A DNA stretch of 64,000 nt from Bosea sp. 29B. Lineage in GTDB: Bacteria; Pseudomonadota; Alphaproteobacteria; Rhizobiales; Beijerinckiaceae. The notes beneath the pieces were generated by a model. It made no database searches, had not been told where the DNA came from, and saw only the letters and a list, made by a program, of their open reading frames with translations. Made by a program: the position numbers and the translations under genes. This document shows, in pieces, positions 25,109-34,034 of the stretch. Within the stretch, counting starts at the first letter, position 1. Every line of letters begins with the position of its first letter. The stretch lies in the NCBI RefSeq assembly GCF_902506165.1, contig NZ_LR733817.1, positions 2,573,408 to 2,637,407 of the forward strand, read 5' to 3'.

Positions 25109-26599
25109 ATGATGGCGGCAGATCAGAACGTCAGACGCTCCGGCATCTTCGTCGTCGTGCCGACGACCGACCAGCCGATCATCCTGAAGAAGCTCGCCTG
25201 GTCGGCCCGCGTGCCGGTCTCGCGCGTCGTGCTTGCGACCGAGAGTTCCGAGGTTTGCGAGCCCTGGAGCACGCAGTACAGCAACCTGTTGCGCCCCGGC
25301 GAACCCTTGCGCCAGATACTCGGCCTGCCCGAAGGCGGCAGCTATCGTCTCGCCGCCTCTGGCTCGATCGACCAGGGCAAGAGCTGGATGGTGCCGACGC
25401 TCGCCGCCCATTGCGCGCTCACACATGGCGAGGCGGTGACGCACAAGGCCTCCGAGGCCAAGCTCGTGATCTGGGGCACCGGCGCGATCGACCTCTCGGT
25501 CGCCGATACGGCGGGCGAGGCGCGTGTCACCCAGCAGGAATATCACCTCACCACCAAGATCGACCGCTGCCGCCATCTCTTCGCCGATGCCGAGCATGGC
25601 GCCACCCCGGTGCTGGCGCTGGTGCCGCGTGGGGAGGAGGCCGAGCGCGCCGTCGCGATCCTCGGCAAGATTCTCGGTGGCCAGCCGCATCATATCGTGG
25701 TGGTCTCTTCTCTCGCGGACATCGCTGCGCCGATCGACCTCTTCCTCCGCAGCGGTGCTTTCGAACCGCAGGCCGTGGCGTCCGCGCCGGAACGGCCGGC
25801 AGCACCGGGATCGTCTTCGATGGCCCTGAGACCGTTCGAATCCAGGAGCGCCGAGCAGCCCGCGCAAACGGCAGCAGCGCAGCCGGAGCATACCCTCGTC
25901 CAGCCGCGTCCTGCCGGGGATGAACCCTCGATCGCCGACGTGCTGAAGAGCCCCCAGGCCTCGCGCTCACGTCGCCAGGTCCTGGGTGACAAGCCGGCAT
26001 CGACCTCTTCCTCGTCACGCCTCCCGTTGATCGCGGCTGCGGGCCTGGTGCTCGTCGCCGGTGCGGCGGGAGCGGGCTGGTACCTGACCCGGGGCACCGC
26101 GACCGAGGATCCCTATCAGGCGCCGCCGACGCTGACCCTGTCCGGCCCCGGCCCGACGACGACGCAGCCATCGGCAGGAACCCAGCAGGGCAAGCCCGCA
26201 CCGTCCCTCGAACAGCAGGGCGCTACGCCCCAAAGCGGGGCTGCGGTCGCGTCCGGCTCCGGCCTTGCCCGGCTGGTGCTGTTGTCGGCGCCAGCGGGCA
26301 GCAGCTGCGAGGCGCAGGTCTACGAGGTGCGCCCTCGCTACAGCGAAGCCTCGGTCGATGTCGGCGAGGCGCCGAATGTCCTGATCGATGGCCAGGACAT
26401 CTGCGGAATGGCGCTCGATCCGGTCGCGTCCGCCAAGGTCAAGTTCCAGGGCGGTACCGGGCCTGCAGTCGTCGCCTCGAAATCGACGCCGACCCGCCTG
26501 GTCTTCAATCCGACGGCAACCCGCGGCGGCATCGCCGCCTTCCCGGTGATCCAGTTCGAGGAGCCGAGGGCGCTCTCGGTCGAGATCAAGCGGCGCTGA
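25109..26599 (+). CDS. Unknown single-pass membrane protein, 496 residues
   Basis: The layout is an N-terminal cytoplasmic-type domain (about 1-230, with FVVVPTTDQPIILKKL and VIWGTGAIDLSVAD), then a proline/alanine/serine-rich linker. A single membrane helix follows at about residues 303-328 (LIAAAGLVLVAGAAGAGWYL). A second low-complexity linker leads to a C-terminal extracytoplasmic domain of about 110 residues with two cysteines (SSCEAQVYEV, GQDICGMAL). No family is recognised. The topology would let it connect a cytoplasmic partner to the periplasm. The start could be ATG 25109 or 25112; purines directly precede both. Confidence 0.7.
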   Translation: MMAADQNVRRSGIFVVVPTTDQPIILKKLAWSARVPVSRVVLATESSEVCEPWSTQYSNLLRPGEPLRQILGLPEGGSYRLAASGSIDQGKSWMVPTLAAHCALTHGEAVTHKASEAKLVIWGTGAIDLSVADTAGEARVTQQEYHLTTKIDRCRHLFADAEHGATPVLALVPRGEEAERAVAILGKILGGQPHHIVVVSSLADIAAPIDLFLRSGAFEPQAVASAPERPAAPGSSSMALRPFESRSAEQPAQTAAAQPEHTLVQPRPAGDEPSIADVLKSPQASRSRRQVLGDKPASTSSSSRLPLIAAAGLVLVAGAAGAGWYLTRGTATEDPYQAPPTLTLSGPGPTTTQPSAGTQQGKPAPSLEQQGATPQSGAAVASGSGLARLVLLSAPAGSSCEAQVYEVRPRYSEASVDVGEAPNVLIDGQDICGMALDPVASAKVKFQGGTGPAVVASKSTPTRLVFNPTATRGGIAAFPVIQFEEPRALSVEIKRR

Positions 26600-26677
26600 G
26601 CCGGTTGCAAGCCGTCAGGCTCGGGCTTGACCCGAGCACTCAGGCCGGATGACGCGCCGGTCAGCGCCTTCTCGTCA

Positions 26678-26719
26678 TGTCATTCTCGGCTCTGCGCTTC
26701 GCTCCGGCCGAGAATGACA
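26678..26719. terminator. Convergent hairpin between plus and minus operons
   Basis: Perfect 13-bp arms TGTCATTCTCGGC / GCCGAGAATGACA flank a 16-bp loop between the convergent genes ending at 26599 and 26733. Just to the left (about 26616-26652) is a CGGGCTTGACCCGAG fragment typical of dispersed Hyphomicrobiales palindromes, so this may be a repeat acting as a bidirectional terminator. No strong T-run is seen. Confidence 0.55.
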
Positions 26720-26732
26720 GTGGGCTGATCGT

Positions 26733-29700
26733 TCACAGCCCCCCGCGCGTCAGCCCGCGCCACAGGCCCCAGGGCGGCGGGTCGCTGGTCGGGGAGAGCT
26801 GGCGGATCGCCGCGAGCCGGCCGGCGATCAGGGCGATCGCGATCGAGGGCAGCGCCATCAGCATGTGATGCGAGGTCGCGGCGGCGATGAAGGTCATCGG
26901 CTGGCCCATCACCGGCAAGAGGCCGATCGCATTGCCCCAGGAAATGCTCCAGTGCAGCGAGAAGATCGTCGCGATGCCGACGAGGATGATCGCCGTGCCC
27001 TTGTTGGCGCCTTCCTGGGCCGAGCCCATGGCGCGCTCGCGCAACAGGCTGACCGCGAGGCAAAGCAGGCCGAAGATGGTGATCACCTCGGCGGCGAGCA
27101 GTGCCAGCACGGCCGGTAGGCCGAAGCGCACCGCCAGGAAAGTGGCGATGAAGTCGTTCTGCACCACCGGCAGGCGCACCAGGTCGCTGACGGTGAAGCG
27201 GCTCACCGCATCGTCCGCGACCTCGCTCTTGCGCTCGGCGATCGGCGTCGTCCGCGCCCCCGGCATCATCGCGCAGAGCGAGACCGGGGAGGGCGGCAGC
27301 TCGTCGAGCGCGCGGCGGATCTCGACCGGCGTCTTGTCGAGGCCGAGGTCGAGCCTGGCCAGCGTGCACGGCATCTCGGCGAGAGCGACCTTGGACTGCA
27401 GCAGCTGGAAGCCGAGATCGCGATGGATCACGTCCGGGCCGTGCTCCTGCGCGTTCGCCTGGGCGGTGCGCTTGTTGGCGTGGTCGAGGTCATACCAAGT
27501 GATCAGGCGCTCGGCCGGCTTGTTCAGCGAGCCGGCGCGTGCCTTCTCGAGCACCTCGATCGCCGCGAGCCGGTCCTTGGGCAGGGTCCAGAGGCCGGAG
27601 ATCCCATAGCTGACGAGATGCGGGAAGATGTAGATCAGCGCCGCGTTGATGCCGAGCAGGGTGACGAGGACGAGCGCCAGCACGCCGCCACGCGGCCAGC
27701 CGAGCCGACGAACCTTGCGCTGCGGCGCATCGGCCCGGCGCAAGAAGACGCGCATGATCGCGACCAGGCGCTTCAGCGTGCTCGGCAGCAGGAAGGCGAA
27801 GGCGAGCACCACGGTGGTCGCCATCATGATCAGCACCGGCGAATAGTCGCTCTTCAGGAACGGCACCGCGGTCTGGAACAGGATGAAGACGAAGACGGTC
27901 GCGAGGCTGACGCTCAGCCAGGAGACGTAGTGGCGCTGGTTGTAGAAGTAATCGATCCGCGAGAAGCCGAGGAAGATGTGCGCCAGCACCAGGACGAGCG
28001 CGATCTTGCCGACCTCGACCGGCTGGAAGCCGGCAACGCCGGTCTCGGTGCCGATCACGGCCCAGACGACGAAGCCGGTCAGGATCACGATCGCCGGCAC
28101 GGCACGCAGCAACTGGTCCTTGAAGCCGACGCCCATGAAGAAGGAGCGCGGCAGCGCCGCGATCGCCCGTTGCGGCTGGCAGGCGATCATCACCGCGACG
28201 ACCGGCACGAGGTCGAAGAACAGCAGCTTGTTCTTCTCGGCATGGATGGTGAAGTCGGTCTTCTCCGCATCGACGCCGAGCGCGAGCAGGGTCAGGCTGC
28301 CCAGGCAGCAGAGCATGACGAGGCCGAGCCAGGTCAGCCTGAACGGCGTGGTGAAGCGCGGCCCGATCATGATCGCGACGCAGGCGATCGCATAGCCGAG
28401 GATGGTGGCGTGCAGCGCCGACTCATAGGAGATCGAGGCGCCGCCGAGCCGCGACAGCTCCGGGGACAGCGCCAGCATCGTCGTCGCGCCGATCAGGGCG
28501 GTGGAACCGAGCGCGCCGGCCAGCCTGACCAGAATGGCGCTGCGCCGGAACAAGGTGGCGTGATGCATGGCCGAGAGCACGCCGAAGCCGGCGATGGCCA
28601 GTGTCAGCACCAGCCGCACGGCGCGCTCGGCGCCGTTGAGCGAAGAAAGCGGGTTGCCGATCTCGGCGGCCGACATCGGCTGGCGCGGCGGCGTCACCAC
28701 GGGCCGGACGCTCTCGGTCGTCGCGCTGGCGCGCAGCGCCTCGGCTTCGTCGGGAGCGAAGCGGTGGGTCTTGCTCAGCGGCGTCAGCCGCAGCGGCAGG
28801 CGGCCATTGGATTCGGCGCCGATGTCGACGGCATAGCGCGTGCGGCCGATGATCATGTGGCTCAGCCGCGACGGCCCTTCGGGATCGAGCTCCCAGGCGA
28901 TGTCGGTGAAGTCGGTGATGCGCTGGTTGCCGCGCGCGAACACGACCGGCGGGCGCGGCGCATCGACGGCGTCGCCCGGCGCCAGGAAATAGCTGCCGCC
29001 GCGGGCCATGATGCTGAGCGCCTTGAAGGGCAGAGCGGTTGCCGCGACATGCGCTTCCTCCCTGACCGAGCAGGTCAGGCGGCCGCCGATCGAGACGATG
29101 CGGTCCTCGCCGCGTTCGTCCGCGGCGATCATGCCGGTGACGACCTCGCGCACGCGGTCGGTGGCCTTGCGCGGCTGACAGATCGGTAGCGTGTTGCCGT
29201 CGAGCCTGAGCGTCGAGAGCGGGCCGGCCTGGTCGATGGTGAGCTTGCGAGCGCCCTGCTTGCCGGCTTCTGTCAGGGAGAGCGCGAGCCGCCCAGGCCT
29301 GGCCTCGTCGACCGCGATCGACAGGGCTCCGGCGGCGATGCGGTCGCCGGGCTGGAAGCGCCAGCGCGCCGAGAAGCTGCCGGCGCCGTTGAGATAGTCG
29401 AGCCAGAGCCGGCGGTTATTGGCGACGTTGCGGATGGTGACGCGGCCATCCGGCTGGCGGGTGAAGGTGACATGGCGCGTTTCGGCCGCGTCGAAGCGCT
29501 GCGGCTGCAGGAGCTCGCGCCGGCCGATCGTCACGGTCTCGCCGCGGGCGAGGGCAAGGTCGAGCCGCTCCAGGCTGACCACGGGCCGGGCGCTCTCGAT
29601 CAGATGGGTGGTGTTGTGCCACCAGAAGCCGAGCACGCCGAGGCAGAGCGCCAGCAGGACGAGGCCGGTCACGGCCCCGCCGGCGCCGCCGATGCGGATG

Positions 29701-29771
29701 CGCGGCAGGCGGAACGGCCGCAAGGTCAGCCAGCGCCCCATCAGCTGGCGCAGCGCGGTGGTCTCGTTCAC
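26733..29771 (-). CDS. Enlarged SEDS (FtsW/RodA-type) glycan polymerase with FHA-like N-domain
   Basis: This 1012-residue protein is much longer than the roughly 400 residues usual for FtsW/RodA. A first helix (about 28-48) is followed by about 330 residues of mostly beta structure. Within these, residues about 70-165 read like an FHA domain (GETVTIGRR, TRHVTF, DGRVTIRNVANNRRLWLD, PGDRI). The SEDS membrane core starts near residue 380. It contains FQPVEVGK near 583, KSDYSPVLIM near 640 (the Asp matching the catalytic one) and GLLPVMGQPMTF near 949. A loop of about 160 residues splits the core. GTG 29771 overlaps the PBP stop by 4 bp. Confidence 0.9.
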   Translation of the reverse strand: MNETTALRQLMGRWLTLRPFRLPRIRIGGAGGAVTGLVLLALCLGVLGFWWHNTTHLIESARPVVSLERLDLALARGETVTIGRRELLQPQRFDAAETRHVTFTRQPDGRVTIRNVANNRRLWLDYLNGAGSFSARWRFQPGDRIAAGALSIAVDEARPGRLALSLTEAGKQGARKLTIDQAGPLSTLRLDGNTLPICQPRKATDRVREVVTGMIAADERGEDRIVSIGGRLTCSVREEAHVAATALPFKALSIMARGGSYFLAPGDAVDAPRPPVVFARGNQRITDFTDIAWELDPEGPSRLSHMIIGRTRYAVDIGAESNGRLPLRLTPLSKTHRFAPDEAEALRASATTESVRPVVTPPRQPMSAAEIGNPLSSLNGAERAVRLVLTLAIAGFGVLSAMHHATLFRRSAILVRLAGALGSTALIGATTMLALSPELSRLGGASISYESALHATILGYAIACVAIMIGPRFTTPFRLTWLGLVMLCCLGSLTLLALGVDAEKTDFTIHAEKNKLLFFDLVPVVAVMIACQPQRAIAALPRSFFMGVGFKDQLLRAVPAIVILTGFVVWAVIGTETGVAGFQPVEVGKIALVLVLAHIFLGFSRIDYFYNQRHYVSWLSVSLATVFVFILFQTAVPFLKSDYSPVLIMMATTVVLAFAFLLPSTLKRLVAIMRVFLRRADAPQRKVRRLGWPRGGVLALVLVTLLGINAALIYIFPHLVSYGISGLWTLPKDRLAAIEVLEKARAGSLNKPAERLITWYDLDHANKRTAQANAQEHGPDVIHRDLGFQLLQSKVALAEMPCTLARLDLGLDKTPVEIRRALDELPPSPVSLCAMMPGARTTPIAERKSEVADDAVSRFTVSDLVRLPVVQNDFIATFLAVRFGLPAVLALLAAEVITIFGLLCLAVSLLRERAMGSAQEGANKGTAIILVGIATIFSLHWSISWGNAIGLLPVMGQPMTFIAAATSHHMLMALPSIAIALIAGRLAAIRQLSPTSDPPPWGLWRGLTRGGL

Positions 29772-32425
29772 TTCTTGTCTCCGAGCGCGGCGACCTTGCC
29801 GAGCAGGCCGGCCATCAGCCGGCCACAGGCGCGTCCGCCGGTTTCCCGCGTATGCGAGACCAGGCAGCTGAAGGCGACGCGTTTCCTGCCCGCGACATTG
29901 TCCATCCAGCCGGTGAACCAGGCCGAGTTCATGCCGTCGGTGGTATCGGCCGTGCCGGTCTTGCCGAAGATGCGCTTGCGGATATCCGGCGGCAGCGAGG
30001 CCATCACGCCGGCCGCAGTGCCGCCCGGCGAGTTGACGACGCCGTGGAGACCGCGCTGGGCGCCGTCGAGGAAGGGCTCGGCCTGGCGCGGGTCCATGCC
30101 GGGGATGACCGGCTTGCCCTCGTTCGGCTGCGGCGTCTCGGCGACGTCGGAGACGGGCTTCAGCACGCGCGGGCGGATCACCTTGCGGGCGCCGACCGAG
30201 CCGTAGATCGAAGCCATCGCGATCGGCGTCGCGCGCACACCCTGGCCGTAGGAGTTGGTGGCGAGGTCGATGCGGCGGGCGTTGCGCTTGTCCTCGACCG
30301 CGAGGTCGAGCGCCTCGCCGGTCAGGCGCTGTGCGCCCGGCACGATGCCGCGGGTCAGGTCGACGCCAGGCTGGGCGAGCGCTCCCGGCTGGGTGATCGG
30401 GTAGAGGTGCTCGGTCAGCTCCGCCAGGATCGTGCCGGTGCGGCCGGGCACCGTCGTCGGTTTTCCGCCGACCTTGCGCCCGTCCATGGTCAGCGCCATG
30501 CCGGCGAACCACAGGTTCGACGACTTGATCAACGCCTCGCAGAAGCCGATCTGCGCACCGCGGCCGGCATCGGGGCAGCCGCTCTGTGCCGGAGACAGGA
30601 TGCCGTAGTTGAAGCCGGCACCGCCATAGTTGGCGATGCCGACGCCATCGACATTGAGGCCGCCGCCCCCGCCGATGCCGAAGATCTGCGCTTGGCTGCC
30701 CGGCGGGGTGCGGCCGAGGATCATGTCGGGGAAGCGAGGCTGCTCGCGGATGCCGAGGATGCTGGCGAGGCCCGTCACCAGCTTGAAGGTCGAGCCCGGC
30801 ATGGTGTGGACGTCGCCGGCGCGCCAGCCATGTCCGGCGAGCGGCGAGTCGCTGTCGCGCCCGGTCGAGAGCGCCTGGATGTCCCAGCTGTGCATGCCTG
30901 GCACGAAATCGGGCCAGCTCGCCAAAGCGAGCAGCGAGCCCGGCTCGTCGCCGGCATCCATCAGCAGCACGACGGCGCGGCCGTCGCCCTGGTCCGGCGG
31001 CTCCTGCTCGGGGGTGAGGTTGACCGGCAGCGGACCCGGCTTGCGCGGGCGCTTGCCGCGGCCGAGACGCTCGCCCATATGGCCGTAGACCGCTTCCTGC
31101 ACCAGCTTCTGCAGGCGCGGCTCGATGGTGAGCGTCAGGTTCTCGCGGGTGCGGGCCCGGCCGAGCGCGGCCGAGAGCGAACCGACATCGCCGGCGCCAT
31201 AGCCGATCATCGCGGTCAGGCCGAGCTCGTCGACGATCGGCAAGGGGATGCCGCTGTTGTCGAGCGCCGGCGTGCCGTCGGAGAAGTAGAGTGCGCGCGC
31301 CGCGCCGCTGCGCCGCTGCGTGACCGCGCCGCGCCAGCCGAGTTCGCAGACCAGCTTGGTCTTGGCCCGCTCGCAATCGGCCTCGATATGCGAGGAGCGC
31401 CAGAGCTTGACCTTGCCATCCTCGCTCTGGATGCCGGAGCCGCCGAGGATCTCGCGGGCGCGGGGCGGCACGGCCCGGACCGGCTGGCCTTCGAAGCCGA
31501 TCTCGACATCGCGCCGGCGCGCGCCGGTGATGGTGAAGCGCCAGCCATGCGGCAGGCCCTGCTGCGCTTCTTCGGTGCAGCTGGCGAACTCGTCGCTGTC
31601 GGAACAGACGCGCTCGGCCGCGATGGCGAGGCCGGCGAGGCGCACGGTCTGCTCGTCACGCTTGGGGTCGAGGTTGACCCGCTCATTGCCGACGACGATG
31701 CGCGCCGGCTCGAGGATCATGTCGACGGTGACGCGGCGATTGCCGGCGGGCAGCCGCGTCGAGAGCACGAGCCTGTCCTCCGGCGCGCGCAAGGGGCCGA
31801 ACAGGGCCCAGTCCGAGAGCTGGTTGCCGCGGCGCTTGGCGAAGTCGGCGAAGTCGCGCGGCGGCGGCACCGCATTCGGCATCACGTTGAGCGGCGCGGC
31901 GAGGTCGGTGGTCTGGGCGACGCGCGCGGTCCAGCTCGCCGGGCGGCAGCCGGCCGGCACCACCGGCAGCGTCAGCGGCGTGCCGTCGGCGCAGCGCCGG
32001 TCGGGGGCGCGGTCATCGCGGGCGCCGGCGATCAGGAACGAGTTGTTCCAGGCCAGCATCTCCGAGCGGATCTGCGCGCCGGCTGGCAGGTTGCAGAGCC
32101 GGTCGAGCAGGGTCCGCGAGAACTCCTTGGTGCCCTGCGGCGTCGGCACGGTCAGCGAGGCGTCGTAGAGCGCTTCGCAAGGCTGCGAGCGGATGACCGG
32201 GCCGGCGGCATCGAGCCAGATCAGCCCGGTCGCGACGCCCTGCTCGAACAGCTCCTCGTTCGAACGGCTGGTCTCGGTGAAGTCGGGTTGTTTGATCCAG
32301 GCGCGGCTGGCGGCGAGCTCGCCGATCAGCCCGCCCGAAAGCCAGAGGAAGCCGGCGATGGTGACGGCGCCGACCGTGACGGCGGTGACGCTGCGCTTCA
32401 GGCCGCGGAAGAGCGGATGGCTCAT
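29768..32425 (-). CDS. Enlarged class B penicillin-binding protein (transpeptidase)
   Basis: This 885-residue peptidoglycan transpeptidase has an N-terminal membrane anchor (about residues 13-33) and a long extracytoplasmic region of about 400 residues before the catalytic domain. The active-site motifs are present in order: MPGSTFKLVTG (SxxK serine near 542), KSSNLWFAG (SxN near 634) and FGKTGTAD (KTG near 820). Class B PBPs are usually 550-700 residues, so the N-terminal extension is unusual. It overlaps the SEDS gene (stop/GTG) and the upstream 495-residue gene by 4 bp each. This is the classical SEDS-bPBP pairing. Confidence 0.93.
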   Translation of the reverse strand: MSHPLFRGLKRSVTAVTVGAVTIAGFLWLSGGLIGELAASRAWIKQPDFTETSRSNEELFEQGVATGLIWLDAAGPVIRSQPCEALYDASLTVPTPQGTKEFSRTLLDRLCNLPAGAQIRSEMLAWNNSFLIAGARDDRAPDRRCADGTPLTLPVVPAGCRPASWTARVAQTTDLAAPLNVMPNAVPPPRDFADFAKRRGNQLSDWALFGPLRAPEDRLVLSTRLPAGNRRVTVDMILEPARIVVGNERVNLDPKRDEQTVRLAGLAIAAERVCSDSDEFASCTEEAQQGLPHGWRFTITGARRRDVEIGFEGQPVRAVPPRAREILGGSGIQSEDGKVKLWRSSHIEADCERAKTKLVCELGWRGAVTQRRSGAARALYFSDGTPALDNSGIPLPIVDELGLTAMIGYGAGDVGSLSAALGRARTRENLTLTIEPRLQKLVQEAVYGHMGERLGRGKRPRKPGPLPVNLTPEQEPPDQGDGRAVVLLMDAGDEPGSLLALASWPDFVPGMHSWDIQALSTGRDSDSPLAGHGWRAGDVHTMPGSTFKLVTGLASILGIREQPRFPDMILGRTPPGSQAQIFGIGGGGGLNVDGVGIANYGGAGFNYGILSPAQSGCPDAGRGAQIGFCEALIKSSNLWFAGMALTMDGRKVGGKPTTVPGRTGTILAELTEHLYPITQPGALAQPGVDLTRGIVPGAQRLTGEALDLAVEDKRNARRIDLATNSYGQGVRATPIAMASIYGSVGARKVIRPRVLKPVSDVAETPQPNEGKPVIPGMDPRQAEPFLDGAQRGLHGVVNSPGGTAAGVMASLPPDIRKRIFGKTGTADTTDGMNSAWFTGWMDNVAGRKRVAFSCLVSHTRETGGRACGRLMAGLLGKVAALGDKK

Positions 32426-33909
32426 GGCGTCGCCTCCCGGAGCTCGACCACCAGCGGCCCGAGCACGAAGGGGCCGTTCGGCGGGATGGTGCAGGTTCCG
32501 GCCGCCTGCGGCTTGCGCCCGCCGAGGAGCCAGATGTCGCCGGCCGACTGCACCGCGACACCGCCTTGCGCGGCCGCGATGAAGCCGACTGGGTTGTGAT
32601 CATAGAGATCGTCGAGCCGCTCGACGATGCCTGAGCCGAACTGGATGCGCACGGCTTCGCCGAGCCAATCGAAGGTGCCGTAGCCGCGCGAGGACTGGTC
32701 CGGGCCGAAGGCGATCGCGGTCTGCTCGCGCGGCAGGCCGATATAGCCGAACTCGCCATCCTCCAGCATCAGCAGCGAACGGCGGCGGCCGTCGAAGCTC
32801 ATGCTCTCGGCGCGGAATTCGCCGCCGACCCGGCTGTAGCGCAATTCGCGCCGGTCGTAGCGGCGGGCGTCGCGGCCCTGCACGACGATGCTGTCGCGCT
32901 GGGCCAGCATCGCCGAGGACATCAAACGCCCGCCATAGCTGCGCTCGACCCAATAGCGCGCCATGCGCCGGCCGCCGAAATTCTCGGGGATGGCGAGGCC
33001 GGTGACGGCAAGATGCGGACCCTTGGGTGGCTGCGCCTGCAGGCGGCTGGGCCTGCGGTCGAGCGTGACGTCGACGAGCCCGAGCGATACCCGTCCGACC
33101 TGCGGGCGCACGCCGAGTATCTCGAAGCGGGCATCGACATTGCCGCCGGGCAAAGCCAGCGTCTCGACCTGGATCGCCTGGGCGCGCGCCTCCGGCGTCT
33201 GCGGCAGGGCGGTGAGCAATGGCAGGCCGCCGGCATCGCGGGCGGAGGCGTCGACCGGATAGCGGCCGAGGAAGAAGATCGTGCCGCCCGGCAGATCGGG
33301 ATGCACCGCCGGTGTCAGCATCTCGCTGCGCGAGAAGGAAAAGCGCGCCTGGCCGGAATAGAGCCCGCCCGGCGTGTTGACGCCGATGATCGGCTGGCCG
33401 ATCGCGGTCTGCGCATCCTGCCGGATCACCACCTCGCCATGCGGCAGCCGGTTGTCTGCCGGCGGGGCGTAGACGCCATGACCGAGATAGACCGCGACCG
33501 GTGCGGTCGCATGCAGGCTCTGCTCGACATGGACGGTGACGCCGATATCGGGGTCGATCACGTCGCGATAGCGCTGCTCAATCCGGTCCGCGAGAAAACG
33601 GCCGAGCTCCTGCGCGCCGGGCAATGCCTCGGCGGTCAGCACCACCAGCGAGGTGAAGGGCACGTCGATCGGCTGCGGGCCGCTGCCGCCATCGGTGAGC
33701 GCGATGCTGCGATAGCGGTCGATCAGGTCCTCCAGCGAGGCCTTGCCGTCCTTGGTCGGCTGGCCGCCGGCGGTCAGGCTGAAGACGGGCTTGCGCCAGA
33801 GGTTCTCGATGCCGGGCATGGCCTCGCCCGGCTCGCCGGCGACGGCGCGCAGGCTGGTCAGCCGCCGCGGGTCGTGCATCACCAGGTCCATGAGATCGGG
33901 CAGGGCCAT
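32422..33909 (-). CDS. Unknown 495-residue protein with FHA-like C-terminus
   Basis: This protein has no signal peptide or membrane helix. An N-terminal domain (about 75-200) includes FLADRIEQRYRDVIDPDIGVTVHVEQS. The middle is beta-rich (NVDARFEILGVRPQVGRVSL). The end reads GGVAVQSAGDIWLLGG...IPPNGPFVLGPLVVELRE, which fits the last strands of an FHA fold. The comparison with actinobacterial FhaA proteins, which sit beside rodA and pbpA, is suggestive but not proven by sequence here. Its stop overlaps the PBP ATG by 4 bp, tying it to the SEDS/PBP pair. The ATPase gene lies 125 bp upstream. Confidence 0.75.
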   Translation of the reverse strand: MALPDLMDLVMHDPRRLTSLRAVAGEPGEAMPGIENLWRKPVFSLTAGGQPTKDGKASLEDLIDRYRSIALTDGGSGPQPIDVPFTSLVVLTAEALPGAQELGRFLADRIEQRYRDVIDPDIGVTVHVEQSLHATAPVAVYLGHGVYAPPADNRLPHGEVVIRQDAQTAIGQPIIGVNTPGGLYSGQARFSFSRSEMLTPAVHPDLPGGTIFFLGRYPVDASARDAGGLPLLTALPQTPEARAQAIQVETLALPGGNVDARFEILGVRPQVGRVSLGLVDVTLDRRPSRLQAQPPKGPHLAVTGLAIPENFGGRRMARYWVERSYGGRLMSSAMLAQRDSIVVQGRDARRYDRRELRYSRVGGEFRAESMSFDGRRRSLLMLEDGEFGYIGLPREQTAIAFGPDQSSRGYGTFDWLGEAVRIQFGSGIVERLDDLYDHNPVGFIAAAQGGVAVQSAGDIWLLGGRKPQAAGTCTIPPNGPFVLGPLVVELREATP

Positions 33910-34034
33910 GGCGTCAGCTCACTTGGGCGGAGAAGGCGGGGTGATGGGATTGCGGTCGCGGCGGCGCGGGCCAAGGCCGCCCTTGTGAACGCCAGAGCCG
34001 TTTTCGCGTGCGGGCCATGACGATCCTGCGATCC

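Noticed and set aside
29772..31376. Upstream extension of the SEDS frame to 31376 (1547 residues)
   Set aside because: It overlaps the PBP catalytic domain in another frame. GTG 29771 with a 4-bp overlap is the better start.
29852..32599. A 915-codon open frame on the plus strand opposite the PBP gene
   Set aside because: High GC makes long antisense frames common. The minus-strand frame has all PBP motifs; the antisense product is arginine/alanine-rich with no fold.
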